A stretch of 64,000 bases of DNA from Paraburkholderia phenoliruptrix (GTDB taxonomy: Bacteria > Pseudomonadota > Gammaproteobacteria > Burkholderiales > Burkholderiaceae), in contig NZ_JAEUAV010000019.1 of assembly GCF_019511605.1 (NCBI RefSeq), forward strand, positions 62,001-126,000. The letters run 5' to 3'. The first letter of the stretch is position 1; the number at the start of each line of letters is the position of its first letter. This document shows, one piece after another, positions 33,549 through 41,040 of the stretch. Made by a program: the position numbers and the translations under genes. The notes under the pieces are model-generated. The model was not told the origin of the DNA and did no database searches. It saw only the letters and a list, made by a program, of their open reading frames with translations.

Positions 33549-35366
33549 ATGTGCGGCATTGTTGGCGCGGCAGCGCAACGAAATATTGTCCCTGTCCTGA
33601 TTGAAGGACTGCGGCGCCTCGAATATCGCGGCTACGACTCGTGCGGCGTTGCCGTGCTCGGCGACAGCGGTCCGGCGCGTGCGCGCAGCGTGGCGCGCGT
33701 TGCCGACCTCGACGAACAGGTGCGCGACAGCCACCTGGGCGGCATTACCGGAATCGCGCATACGCGCTGGGCCACGCACGGCGCGCCGGTGACCGACAAC
33801 GCGCATCCTATCTTTTCGAAAGATGCGCTTGCGTTGGTACACAACGGCATCATCGAAAACTACGAGGTGCTGCGCGAAACGCTGCGTGGCAAGGGTTACA
33901 CGTTTGTCTCGCAGACCGACACAGAGGTTATCGCGCATCTGATTCACAGCCTGTATCGCGGTGATCTATTCGCCGCTGTGCGCGAGGCCGTGGCCCAGCT
34001 GCACGGCGCTTACGCGATTGCCGTGCTGCATAAGGATCAGCCGCATACCGTGGTCGGCGCGCGGCAGGGCTCGCCGCTAGTGGTGGGACTCGGCGAGGGC
34101 GAGAACTTCCTTGCTTCGGACGCGCTCGCGCTCGCGGGCAGCACAGAGCGCTTCATCTTCCTCGAAGAAGGGGACGTGTGCGAGTTGACGCTCGACGGTG
34201 TGCGCATTGCCGACCGCGAGGGCAACGAAGTGCGACGCGAAGTGCGCCAGGTCGCGGCCTACGGCGGCGCGGTCGAGCTCGGCCCGTATCGTCACTTCAT
34301 GCAGAAAGAAATTTTCGAGCAGCCGCGCGCGATCTCCGACACGATTCCGCAATCGGATTCGTTCGATGCATCGTTGTTCGGCGAAGGCGCCGACAAGGTG
34401 TTCGCGGACATCGACAATCTGCTGATTCTTGCTTGCGGCACGAGCTACTACTCGGGGCTCACCGCGAAGTACTGGCTCGAATCGATTGCGAAGATTCCTA
34501 CGCAGGTGGAAATTGCCAGCGAGTATCGCTACCGCGAGTCGGTGCCCAATCCGAAGTCGCTGGTCGTGGTGATCTCGCAGTCTGGCGAAACCGCGGACAC
34601 GCTCGCTGCACTCAAGCACGCGCAGGAGCTCGGGCATCGGCACACGCTTGCGGTGTGCAACGTCAGCACGAGCGCGATGGTGCGCCAGACCGAGCTGGCG
34701 TTTCTCACGCACGCGGGCCGCGAGATCGGGGTTGCATCCACGAAGGCGTTCACCACTCAACTGGTCGCGCTGTTCGTGCTGGCTGTCACGCTCGCGAAGC
34801 TGCGCGGGCGCGTGAGCCCTGAGCAGGAAGCCGAATACCTGCGGCAGCTGCGACATCTGCCGGCTGCGCTGAACAGCGTACTGGCGCTGGAGCCGCAGAT
34901 CATCGCGTGGTCGGAGGAATTTTCGCGCAAGGAACATGCGCTTTTCCTCGGACGCGGCATGCACTATCCGATTGCACTTGAAGGCGCGTTGAAGCTGAAG
35001 GAGATCTCCTACATTCACGCGGAAGCTTATCCGGCAGGCGAGTTGAAGCACGGGCCGCTCGCGCTCGTGACGGAGGCGATGCCCGTTGTGACGGTGGCGC
35101 CGAACGATGCGCTGCTCGAGAAGCTCAAGTCGAACATTCAGGAAGTGCGCGCCCGTGGTGGACAACTGTATGTGTTCGCGGATGCGGATACCAGGATCGT
35201 CAACGACGACGGCATTCATGTGATTCGTATGCCGGAGCACTATGGGCTGCTTTCGCCGATTCTGCATGTGGTGCCGCTGCAGTTGCTGGCGTATCACACG
35301 GCTTGCGCGCGGGGAACGGATGTGGATAAGCCGCGGAATCTGGCGAAGTCGGTGACGGTGGAGTGA
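33549..35366 (+). CDS. glmS: Glutamine--fructose-6-phosphate aminotransferase (isomerising)
   Basis: A 605-residue amidotransferase that makes glucosamine-6-phosphate. Cys2 (after Met removal the N-terminal nucleophile) begins MCGIVGAAAQRN, and RRLEYRGYDSCGVAV and HTRWATHGAP complete the glutaminase site. Two SIS domains follow (LACGTSYYSGLTAKYW and FLGRGMHYPIALEGALKLKE), and the C-terminus GTDVDKPRNLAKSVTVE is canonical. It works upstream of GlmU. No glmS ribozyme is expected or seen in this phylum. Confidence 0.97.
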   Translation: MCGIVGAAAQRNIVPVLIEGLRRLEYRGYDSCGVAVLGDSGPARARSVARVADLDEQVRDSHLGGITGIAHTRWATHGAPVTDNAHPIFSKDALALVHNGIIENYEVLRETLRGKGYTFVSQTDTEVIAHLIHSLYRGDLFAAVREAVAQLHGAYAIAVLHKDQPHTVVGARQGSPLVVGLGEGENFLASDALALAGSTERFIFLEEGDVCELTLDGVRIADREGNEVRREVRQVAAYGGAVELGPYRHFMQKEIFEQPRAISDTIPQSDSFDASLFGEGADKVFADIDNLLILACGTSYYSGLTAKYWLESIAKIPTQVEIASEYRYRESVPNPKSLVVVISQSGETADTLAALKHAQELGHRHTLAVCNVSTSAMVRQTELAFLTHAGREIGVASTKAFTTQLVALFVLAVTLAKLRGRVSPEQEAEYLRQLRHLPAALNSVLALEPQIIAWSEEFSRKEHALFLGRGMHYPIALEGALKLKEISYIHAEAYPAGELKHGPLALVTEAMPVVTVAPNDALLEKLKSNIQEVRARGGQLYVFADADTRIVNDDGIHVIRMPEHYGLLSPILHVVPLQLLAYHTACARGTDVDKPRNLAKSVTVE

Positions 35367-35428
35367 GGGGATGTGCCTGGCAATATGGATTTTGCAGCCT
35401 AAACACTCCTAATCCAGCGACACCAAAT

Positions 35429-35509
35429 CGCCCGCTTCGAAGGGGAAGTCCCGAAAAAGTGTTTGGGAATGAATCCTTCGAGCGGGCGGACCAAGGCTTC
35501 AGCCTTGGT
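35429..35509 (+). terminator. Two inverted repeats downstream of glmS
   Basis: CGCCCGCTTCGAAGG (35429-35443) pairs, with one bulged base, with CCTTCGAGCGGGCG (35475-35488). Directly after it, ACCAAGGC (35490-35497), loop TTCA, GCCTTGGT (35502-35509) forms a second perfect hairpin. The pair sits 60-140 bp past the glmS stop and at the border of the decayed patch, so they may be the glmS 3' end. The T-run is weak (CCCTCCCTCCC). Confidence 0.45.
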
Positions 35510-35624
35510 CCCTCCCTCCCACTTCCTCTCTCGTTTCCGCGTGTTCCGCCGCCGCACCTCTCCTGCCACAGCGCCTCAGTGGGCAGCCGTGCGCACTCGC
35601 TTGATGACGTCACTGGCATGGTTG

Positions 35625-35848
35625 TTACCGTAGCTGCTCGTGATGACAATTCGGACACGAGGCAATCGCGTTCTCTCCGGTATCTTCGCCTCTGTCTGCC
35701 AAATCCGTGCGATGGTGCACGTCAAGATCGGCGCCCCGTCTGCGCGCTGGAACGGCGTCGACTGCCCGCATCCTTCGCATCTTCCCTCAGCTTGCTGCAG
35801 AACATCCACAATGACGTTCGGACTTCGCCTGAATGCGCGGGTAAGCAC
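35625..35848 (-). pseudogene. Frameshifted HNH endonuclease remnant
   Basis: On the minus strand, one frame reads RRSPNVIVDVLQQAEGRCEG followed by CGQSTPFQRADGAPIL, and the next frame continues DVHHRTDLADRGEDTGENA then IASCPNCHHEQLR and a stop at 35625-35627. Joined at one lost G in ..ATCTTG(G)ACGTG.., they give the end of an HNH nuclease: two CxxC zinc pairs (CEGC, CPNC), the HH of the HNH core and the Asn. Related nucleases extend well upstream; here the preceding sequence has stops in all useful frames, so the gene is also truncated at its 5' end. It is not expected to be active. Confidence 0.75.
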
Positions 35849-35943
35849 GACGACTTACTCTGGTTGCCTTCGAACGTTACCAGTCAACCTGATGAGAACC
35901 TGAAGTAGGTAGCCCGACCTCGTAGCACTGGGCGCAGTATCCA

Positions 35944-36160
35944 GCTAGCTGGTTTTGACCCGAGCAACAGAATATCAATCAGTCGCCTCGCGCTTTGCTG
36001 CCAGTCGAGAGAACGAAGCGACATTCGACACGCCGACCAGTGCGCTCAGTAAATGGAGCCGTTCCAGCTCTGCCCGAATGTCTCCACTGTCGATCGCGCG
36101 TAACACAAGCGACTTGATTGCCGCCTTGATGTGCTTGCGGATACTCAAACAGCTCCTGCC
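35944..36160 (-). pseudogene. TetR-family regulator remnant, C-terminal fragment with frameshift
   Basis: The minus strand reads KHIKAAIKSLVLRAIDSGDI then RAELERLHLLSALVGVSNVA and, after a shift of frame near 36000, DWQQSARRLIDILLLGSKPA. That is the ending of a TetR/AcrR regulator of the type with a LLRALVGV..DWQ.SARRL ligand domain. The N-terminal DNA-binding helix-turn-helix is absent: the frame upstream is not conserved and the DUF2846 gene begins there. I call it a pseudogene from these two lesions. Family assignment is by eye from the C-terminal motif. Confidence 0.65.
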
Positions 36161-36214
36161 GACACCATCATCGACGATGGAGTTACAGCAGACCCGAAAC
36201 GGTTGGACGTTAGC

Positions 36215-36706
36215 TCATTCGGTCGTGCCGACTGTGTTTCTGCCGCCTTTCTTCACTGCTGCAGTAGTCGGGTTAGCGACATAATGCAGATCTTCCAGAT
36301 TCTTCGCAGCTTCGTCAGCCGACTCCAGCGACGGGATGATGCGACCCACGAGCAGCCCAAACCCAACGCTTGTCTTCACGTATTTGGTTTCGCCGGCATC
36401 CAGCTTGAATGACACCGTTTTCTCGGTCTCCGTGGCTGTCGATACGACATATTGCCCGGCGGGCTCATCGACATAGAAAAAACCTCCCGCTTGTGATTTT
36501 CCGACCGGTGTTCCGTTCAGGTTGATGGTCGGCTGCAAAGCAGCGCCAAACATTGAGTTAGAACGATAGAAATAGATTCGGCCTTGGGCCTCTTTCAACG
36601 TCGGGATAGAGGACGCGACTTCCTTGTATTGAGGACCGCTCGCGCAGCCGGACGCGACGAGCGCCACGAAAGCGCTGCCTACTAATGCCTTGAGCAACTT
36701 AGTCAT
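36215..36706 (-). CDS. DUF2846-type lipoprotein
   Basis: A 163-residue lipoprotein with signal sequence and lipobox ASGC (Cys21). The beta-rich body contains GRIYFYRSNSMFGAALQPTI and GGFFYVDEPAGQYVVSTATE, the DUF2846 pattern, which is a small immunoglobulin-like domain. It is predicted to sit on an outer or inner membrane leaflet in the periplasm; no function is known. Its start overlaps the 3' end of the next gene upstream by 8 bp, so the two are probably one transcript. Codon use looks less GC-biased than that of the flanking housekeeping genes. Confidence 0.82.
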   Translation of the reverse strand: MTKLLKALVGSAFVALVASGCASGPQYKEVASSIPTLKEAQGRIYFYRSNSMFGAALQPTINLNGTPVGKSQAGGFFYVDEPAGQYVVSTATETEKTVSFKLDAGETKYVKTSVGFGLLVGRIIPSLESADEAAKNLEDLHYVANPTTAAVKKGGRNTVGTTE

Positions 36707-37088
36707 TGATTCTCTCGATTGTTATGGATTGTGCAGGGGCAAGAGGTGAAAAATTGGACTCGCCGGGTAGGAAGAACCCCACTACGGTGTTTTCCTTTGT
36801 CACCAGGTACGCCTCGTGAACCTGACGGCCTTCGATGGTGAACACTTCGCCCATCGGTCGGAGCACAACGCCCTGCGCTATTGTCCCGACGGGCTGCCAC
36901 ACGGAGCCGCCATGCACCTCTCGCGAATAGCCAGACGAGAGCTTGACGGTAATGGAGTTGGCGACCCGAAAGCGCTGCTGCGTCGCAGTGACCGGTAAGA
37001 GTTCTGTGTTCTGTACCGGTAGCGACGGTGCGCATGCAGATAGCATCAGCACTGCACACGCTGATGTGAGGACAGCTTTAATGACCAC
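36699..37088 (-). CDS. Small predicted lipoprotein of unknown function
   Basis: A 129-residue protein with a lipoprotein signal ending LSAC (Cys19). The start is a GTG (37088), with GGGA upstream. The mature part is beta-rich (RVANSITVKLSSGYSREVHG, and FTIEGRQVHEAYLVTKENTV) without a motif I recognise. It overlaps the DUF2846 lipoprotein gene by 8 bp; the two products may act together at the cell envelope. Confidence 0.7.
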   Translation of the reverse strand: MVIKAVLTSACAVLMLSACAPSLPVQNTELLPVTATQQRFRVANSITVKLSSGYSREVHGGSVWQPVGTIAQGVVLRPMGEVFTIEGRQVHEAYLVTKENTVVGFFLPGESNFSPLAPAQSITIERIND

Positions 37089-37302
37089 GCTGAACGTTTC
37101 CCTGTAGTGTCCGGCAATTCTTTGTCGGCAAAACTGGGAAAAACTTAAGCGAGGTTGTGCGTTGCGATCGCGCGAAGACCTTAGCGACTGTGGGCCGGCT
37201 CGCGAGGCCTAGGACTTGGCCGTCTTTTCGACGCCCCACGCCACCCGAAGCGTCGACTCACAACTCCGGCCGAGCGAGGTCACTGGCGACGATATGCTCG
37301 CC

Positions 37303-37518
37303 CTACACCTGCGCGGCAGCGATCGCTTCCATCTTGGTCGGATACGGCCCAAGCTCCGGCGCGCCGTCGAACGGGAACAGCACGCGGCCGTCCGTCGTGC
37401 GAACCACCTTCAATACGCCGAAAAAGCGCCGATAGCCGGCGAGCTTCGACATCGCGGAAATTTCGAAGTCGTCCTCGGACGCTGCGGGGACACTGGGGAT
37501 GAATACTGTCTTGCTCAT
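37303..37518 (-). CDS. Small conserved hypothetical protein
   Basis: A 71-residue protein from the ATG at 37518 (SKTVFIPSVPAASEDDFEIS). The core GYRRFFGVLKVVRTTDGRVL followed by FPFDGAPELGPYPTKMEA looks like a small beta-sheet domain found in short proteins of Burkholderiaceae, with a short C-terminal helix. No signal peptide or catalytic motif is visible and no function can be given. It is the last gene of the accessory patch before the lytic transglycosylase. Confidence 0.6.
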   Translation of the reverse strand: MSKTVFIPSVPAASEDDFEISAMSKLAGYRRFFGVLKVVRTTDGRVLFPFDGAPELGPYPTKMEAIAAAQV

Positions 37519-37841
37519 ACAGGGGACGTCTCGTTCGATAAAGCTGCTTTTGTCGCGAACGGCTGTTCGTCGACCGTGCGACCGCCATTGTCTCAAATCC
37601 GCAGAAGCCACATTTTCGCCCCGCGCCTAGTGACAAGTACGACGAATACAATCAAGTTCGCAACTAACTGACGCAGAGTGCCGCTCAAAAAAGCCCTGCT
37701 CGCAATCTGCGTCCGGGCCCAAAGCGCGCGCCAGGCGGCCCCGCGAGCCGATCCCTCGGTCTGAATCCGCATTCAACCCAGGACGTGCCTATTTTTGAGG
37801 CAGCGTTATAATGCCGGGACTTTTTCCTCAGACCTTTCGCC
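37519..37841. other. Intergenic region upstream of the second lytic transglycosylase
   Basis: This 323-bp divergent gap has no credible gene. A consensus -10 box TATAAT is at 37807-37812, 30 bp before the transglycosylase ATG, with only a weak -35 candidate (CGTGCC region) 17 bp upstream. A short leader would result. Confidence 0.45.
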
Positions 37842-38504
37842 ATGAGCCGGTTACTCTGCCTGATTCTGCTTTCGCTCGGCCTCGCCCAATCCGCGGTGGC
37901 CGAGGAAAGTGGCGACCGCGTGTCCGCGTATCTCACGCAGAAATTCGGCATCGCGAAGGAAAAGGCGGAAAAGATCTCGGATGCCGTGCAATCCGCGGCA
38001 TCGAAATATTCGTTGCCGCCTGCGTTGTTGCTGGCGATTATTTCGATCGAGTCGCGCTTCAAGGAGAAGGCCAAGGGCGCAAACGGCGCAACCGGGCTGA
38101 TGCAGGTGGTGCCGAGCGCCCATCGCGGGCTTTTGAGGAACGTGAAAGATCTGACCGAGCCGACGGCCAACATCGAGGTCGGGTCCGCGATCCTGTACGG
38201 CTACATGCGCTCGGCCAACGGCGACATGAACGCCGCGCTCAAGAGCTACGGCGGGTCTCAAGCGTACGCGCAGAAAGTCAGCTTGCGTGCCGGCGACTTC
38301 GCGAACGTTGCGCCCCATCCCGGTCTGGCGAAACAGTCTAACGCGCAGGCGGATACTTGCGACGCCCGCGTGTCCGCCCGTTGCGCGGACACGTTCGGCA
38401 ACCGGACCAGTGCACTCGCCGCTCCGTCCGCTCGCGAGACGGGCAGCAATGAAGCTGCGCCCGGCGCGCAGACGTCGGCCGCGCTTGCTGCGCCGTCGAA
38501 CTAA
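37842..38504 (+). CDS. Lytic transglycosylase (SLT domain), exported
   Basis: A 220-residue protein. A clear signal peptide (residues 1-20, ending SAVA) precedes a single SLT domain. The catalytic Glu70 stands in LLAIISIESRFKEKAKGANG, followed by ATGLMQVVPSAHRGLL, NIEVGSAILYGYM and LKSYGGSQAYAQKV. After residue ~160 the sequence is low-complexity, Ala/Ser/Thr-rich, with several cysteines (DTCDARVSARCADT). It should cleave peptidoglycan in the periplasm, resembling small VirB1-like or MltE-like enzymes, but no secretion-system genes are near. Confidence 0.85.
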   Translation: MSRLLCLILLSLGLAQSAVAEESGDRVSAYLTQKFGIAKEKAEKISDAVQSAASKYSLPPALLLAIISIESRFKEKAKGANGATGLMQVVPSAHRGLLRNVKDLTEPTANIEVGSAILYGYMRSANGDMNAALKSYGGSQAYAQKVSLRAGDFANVAPHPGLAKQSNAQADTCDARVSARCADTFGNRTSALAAPSARETGSNEAAPGAQTSAALAAPSN

Positions 38505-38840
38505 ACATCGGCGATCTGTTTTACCGGCGGGCGCCTGCCGACCCGCCATTCGAACAGCGGCAGTTCTTCAAATAGGCAGATTGAGCACACGCGCCCGTCG
38601 CGTGCCGGACCGCATTGCACACGGCGCTTTGCACACGGCAGCAGCCACGCCTACGACGCCGATTTCGCCCGCTCGCTTCGCACCAAGAGTTGCCATCTCG
38701 CCGCGCACCACACGCTGAAAGACGGCAAGACGCGCACCGTCAGCTTCGCTGCACGCTTTTTACGCACGCACGGCAACCGCTCTACAATGCATTTCCTGCG
38801 CGGTTCCTCGCGCACTTAAGCAGCGTTTTTTCGATTGACC
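38505..38840. other. Intergenic region transglycosylase / DUF2242 lipoprotein
   Basis: This 336-bp gap shows no convincing gene. A TACAAT hexamer at 38783-38788, with TTTACG about 18 bp upstream, is a plausible promoter for the DUF2242 lipoprotein. Confidence 0.4.
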
Positions 38841-39629
38841 ATGTCTACCTCGCTTTTCAAGACCACCGTCGCTTCCTTCTGCGGCCTGATGCTGCTCGCC
38901 GCTTGCAGCAGCACGCCCACCCCCAAGTTCCAGCAGGAACTGTTTGAAACCGGTGCGAGCCCCTACGCACGCAATTTCAATTCGAGCGTGACCGACACCT
39001 GCGAAGCCGCGCGCCGCGCGTTGCTGAGTCAGGGCTATCTGACGACGATGACGCGCAACGATACCGTCGACGGCACGAAGAATTTCCAGCCGTCCGGCGA
39101 TACACACGTGGTGGTGGAATTTCATGTGGTGTGCACGCCGGGTGAGGAGGCGAGCAGTACGAGCATCGTCTATGTGAACGCGGTGCAGAACGGCTTCGCG
39201 CTCAAGAAGAGCGATACGTCGGCGAGCGTGGGGCTGAGCGTGCTCGGTTCTCTGTCGTTGCCCATCCGCTCCAACAGCGACGCGATGGTGAAAATCTCCA
39301 GCGAGACGATTCCTTCGGGCAAGTTCTACGACCGTTTCTTCGGACTCGTCGATCATTATCTGCAGACGGTCGTACGGACACAGCCTGTTGTCAGCGACCG
39401 CGTCGAGACGCGTCTGTTGCCGATGCCAATCGAGGTGGCCACACCGCCGGCAGCGGCAGCGGCACCGGCACCGGCGTCCGTGCCGGTCACAGCTACGGTG
39501 TCTACGCCTATGGCCGCGTCTCCTTCCACGCCCACGCCCAGCTCATTGTCTAACGCGACAGAAACACCGGACCTGATCGGCGAAGCCGTCGCTGTCCATC
39601 CAGCCAGCGAAGCAGGCGCGGTTCGCTAA
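38841..39629 (+). CDS. DUF2242 family lipoprotein
   Basis: A 262-residue lipoprotein from the ATG at 38841 (a TTG two codons earlier is in frame). The signal ends with lipobox LAAC (Cys22). The core includes FETGASPYARNFNSSVTDTC, CEAARRALLSQGYLTTMTRN and a helix/beta body ending around VDHYLQTVV, which matches DUF2242. The last ~70 residues are low-complexity Ala/Pro/Thr. It is envelope-located with unknown function. Confidence 0.8.
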   Translation: MSTSLFKTTVASFCGLMLLAACSSTPTPKFQQELFETGASPYARNFNSSVTDTCEAARRALLSQGYLTTMTRNDTVDGTKNFQPSGDTHVVVEFHVVCTPGEEASSTSIVYVNAVQNGFALKKSDTSASVGLSVLGSLSLPIRSNSDAMVKISSETIPSGKFYDRFFGLVDHYLQTVVRTQPVVSDRVETRLLPMPIEVATPPAAAAAPAPASVPVTATVSTPMAASPSTPTPSSLSNATETPDLIGEAVAVHPASEAGAVR

Positions 39630-40192
39630 CCTAGCGCGTCGATGGGTAGCGCCACGACGCAGCAGCGCGCTCCGCTTGCAAAAGCAGCGCGCAGCGACAG
39701 TTCTCCTATGTCGTTTACTTTCTTCATATATATACGTAGTAGTAGTTAACAAGGGAAAGCCCGCCCTGTGGATAACCGCGGATTCTTCCGTTACATCAAG
39801 GTAATGCGAAGCCAATAACCGTGCGGGACGGTTCTGTAGAAAAACTACCAGCACGGGATAAGTTTCGCCGATACCGGCGCCGGACCGGTTTTATCAAGAA
39901 TCGGCGCACAGGCTGTTCGCCGCTCTATCCCAACGTTATGCAAAGGCCAGTGTGGATAAGTGACATGCAGCGCCCGTTTCCGGCGAGCATCGCTTTTGTC
40001 TGTCTTTTGCTCGTGAGCGAACAGACGGCTTCGCACGTCGAGCGCAAGGTGAGAGGCGGCGGTACAAAGATTGCGTCGTTCTTTTTGCAAGCGCAGCTGT
40101 TGCTATTTAGTCAAAACAGCTTTGGTAATGCCCGACCTGGGCATAGAGTTAAAGTGTTTTCTGAAGTGATTGGTGCAGTGCGGGGGTGTGGA
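39630..40192. other. Long intergenic region with two DnaA-box-like sites and an AT-rich tract
   Basis: This 563-bp region has no convincing gene; an open forward frame starting at 39821 lacks coding character before 40193. It contains an AT-rich tract at about 39714-39752 (TATATATACG and neighbours) and two copies of TGTGGATAA (39767-39775 and 39951-39959), the complement of the DnaA box TTATCCACA. A GC palindromic stretch lies around 39878-39893. The region is unusually AT-rich for this chromosome. Confidence 0.5.
39767..39959. promoter_or_regulatory. Pair of perfect DnaA-box 9-mers
   Basis: TGTGGATAA occurs at 39767-39775 and again at 39951-39959 in the same orientation, 184 bp apart. This is the reverse complement of TTATCCACA, the high-affinity DnaA box. 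Such AT-rich 9-mers should be rare in a high-GC chromosome. No dnaA, repA or parAB gene is near, so this is not the known origin; a DnaA-titration or timing site is conjecture. Confidence 0.45.
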
Positions 40193-40414
40193 ATGAAGCG
40201 CAGAACAGCAAGACAGTTGGTCCGTCTTCTTTCGGATATCCGGCATGCAGCTCATTGCAGCACGCTGCGGGCAGCAGCCACTAACCGGGAGATGGCGCTT
40301 GCGTCGGCCGAGCGGCAGGAAAGAGAAAGTGCGACCGACAGTCACGAACGTGACGACACCCCGGACGCGACGCACGAAGCACCCGCAAACAAGCCGACGA
40401 GGAGCGGGTCATGA
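40193..40414 (+). CDS. Small hypothetical protein, overlapping start
   Basis: A 73-residue basic protein (KRRTARQLVRLLSDIRHAA) from the ATG at 40193. The N-terminal half is predicted helical and the C-terminal half is polar and acidic (ATDSHERDDTPDATHEAPAN). A G-rich stretch precedes the start. Its stop overlaps the next ATG by 4 bp (ATGA), which supports translation. I do not recognise a family. Confidence 0.45.
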   Translation: MKRRTARQLVRLLSDIRHAAHCSTLRAAATNREMALASAERQERESATDSHERDDTPDATHEAPANKPTRSGS

Positions 40415-40665
40415 GAGGCGCGAGCGAACAGTCGTTGCGATTCCTCGTCGAGAAGTGGCTCGCGCCTGCGCCTTCCGCGGTCGTGCATGTGACAGAATTC
40501 AGCCGCACTCGGGTGGGCGGCCGGCGCTACGTTCGAGTCGAAACCTCTGCTGGCAACGGCTCACGCGGACTTTTCTTCTTCCGTCATGACGACGGTTGCT
40601 GGTGCGTATTTCCGCCGACTGGCGACACCCAGCACCACCTGTACACTCATCCCCGGGCCGCCTGA
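40411..40665 (+). CDS. Small conserved hypothetical protein
   Basis: An 84-residue protein. SEQSLRFLVEKWLAPAPSAV, then RRYVRVETSAGNGSRGLFFF and RHDDGCWCVFPPTGD, suggest a compact alpha/beta domain. Similar short proteins with an FRHDDG.WCVFPP core seem familiar from Burkholderia, but I cannot assign a function. It overlaps the preceding small gene by 4 bp, so the two are likely co-translated. Confidence 0.6.
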   Translation: MRGASEQSLRFLVEKWLAPAPSAVVHVTEFSRTRVGGRRYVRVETSAGNGSRGLFFFRHDDGCWCVFPPTGDTQHHLYTHPRAA

Positions 40666-41040
40666 GCGCAGCCAGTGCGGCAGAGGCGGCGGGTGCCCAG
40701 TCCGCCCGCCTCGCGGGCCTCGTTCGTAAGAAGCGCGCCCGTTTCCATCACGGTGAGCCCGACCGTCACTCACCTTGCGCTTTCGCGCGCTATAACCGCG
40801 CAACGGCGGTCCGGCTTCGGGCACAATTGCGCGCAATGACCGGCGCCTTGCGCATTGGCTGCCTTTGCCGCACCGCTAGACGGAGGCAACGAACCTGACG
40901 ACGCAACCGTGCGTGCGTGCGTGCGACAAATGCGCCGGCACGCCGAGCGCGTCGACTGCACCGACCGCGCTGGCTGCGCCGAGCGCGTCGATTGCGCGAG
41001 CGGCAAACATCTCATCAGCCGGCCACATCTCAGGCAACCG
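40666..41040. other. Intergenic region upstream of the IclR gene, with short repeats
   Basis: No credible gene lies in this 375-bp region; the IclR frame is open through part of it but without homology. It contains a (GTGC)4 run at 40909-40925. It also contains two near-identical 19-bp copies of CGCCGAGCGCGTCGAcTGC (40941-40959 and 40977-40995, one mismatch), 36 bp apart. The paired repeat could be regulatory or just simple-sequence DNA. Confidence 0.4.

Noticed and set aside
35331..35339. Third DnaA-box-like 9-mer
   Set aside because: It lies inside glmS and is explained by the conserved codons for DVDK.
35363..35908. 181-codon forward frame after glmS
   Set aside because: No coding character; the minus strand there carries the HNH remnant, which accounts for the sequence.
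37083..37140. Possible insertion-sequence end (TAGTGTCCGG and a nearby imperfect repeat)
   Set aside because: No matching opposite end, transposase or target duplication can be seen, so it is not reported as a feature.
39821..40192. Upstream part of an open frame reaching 40414
   Set aside because: Composition before 40193 does not look coding and it crosses the DnaA-box region; only the 3' part from 40193 is kept as a small gene.
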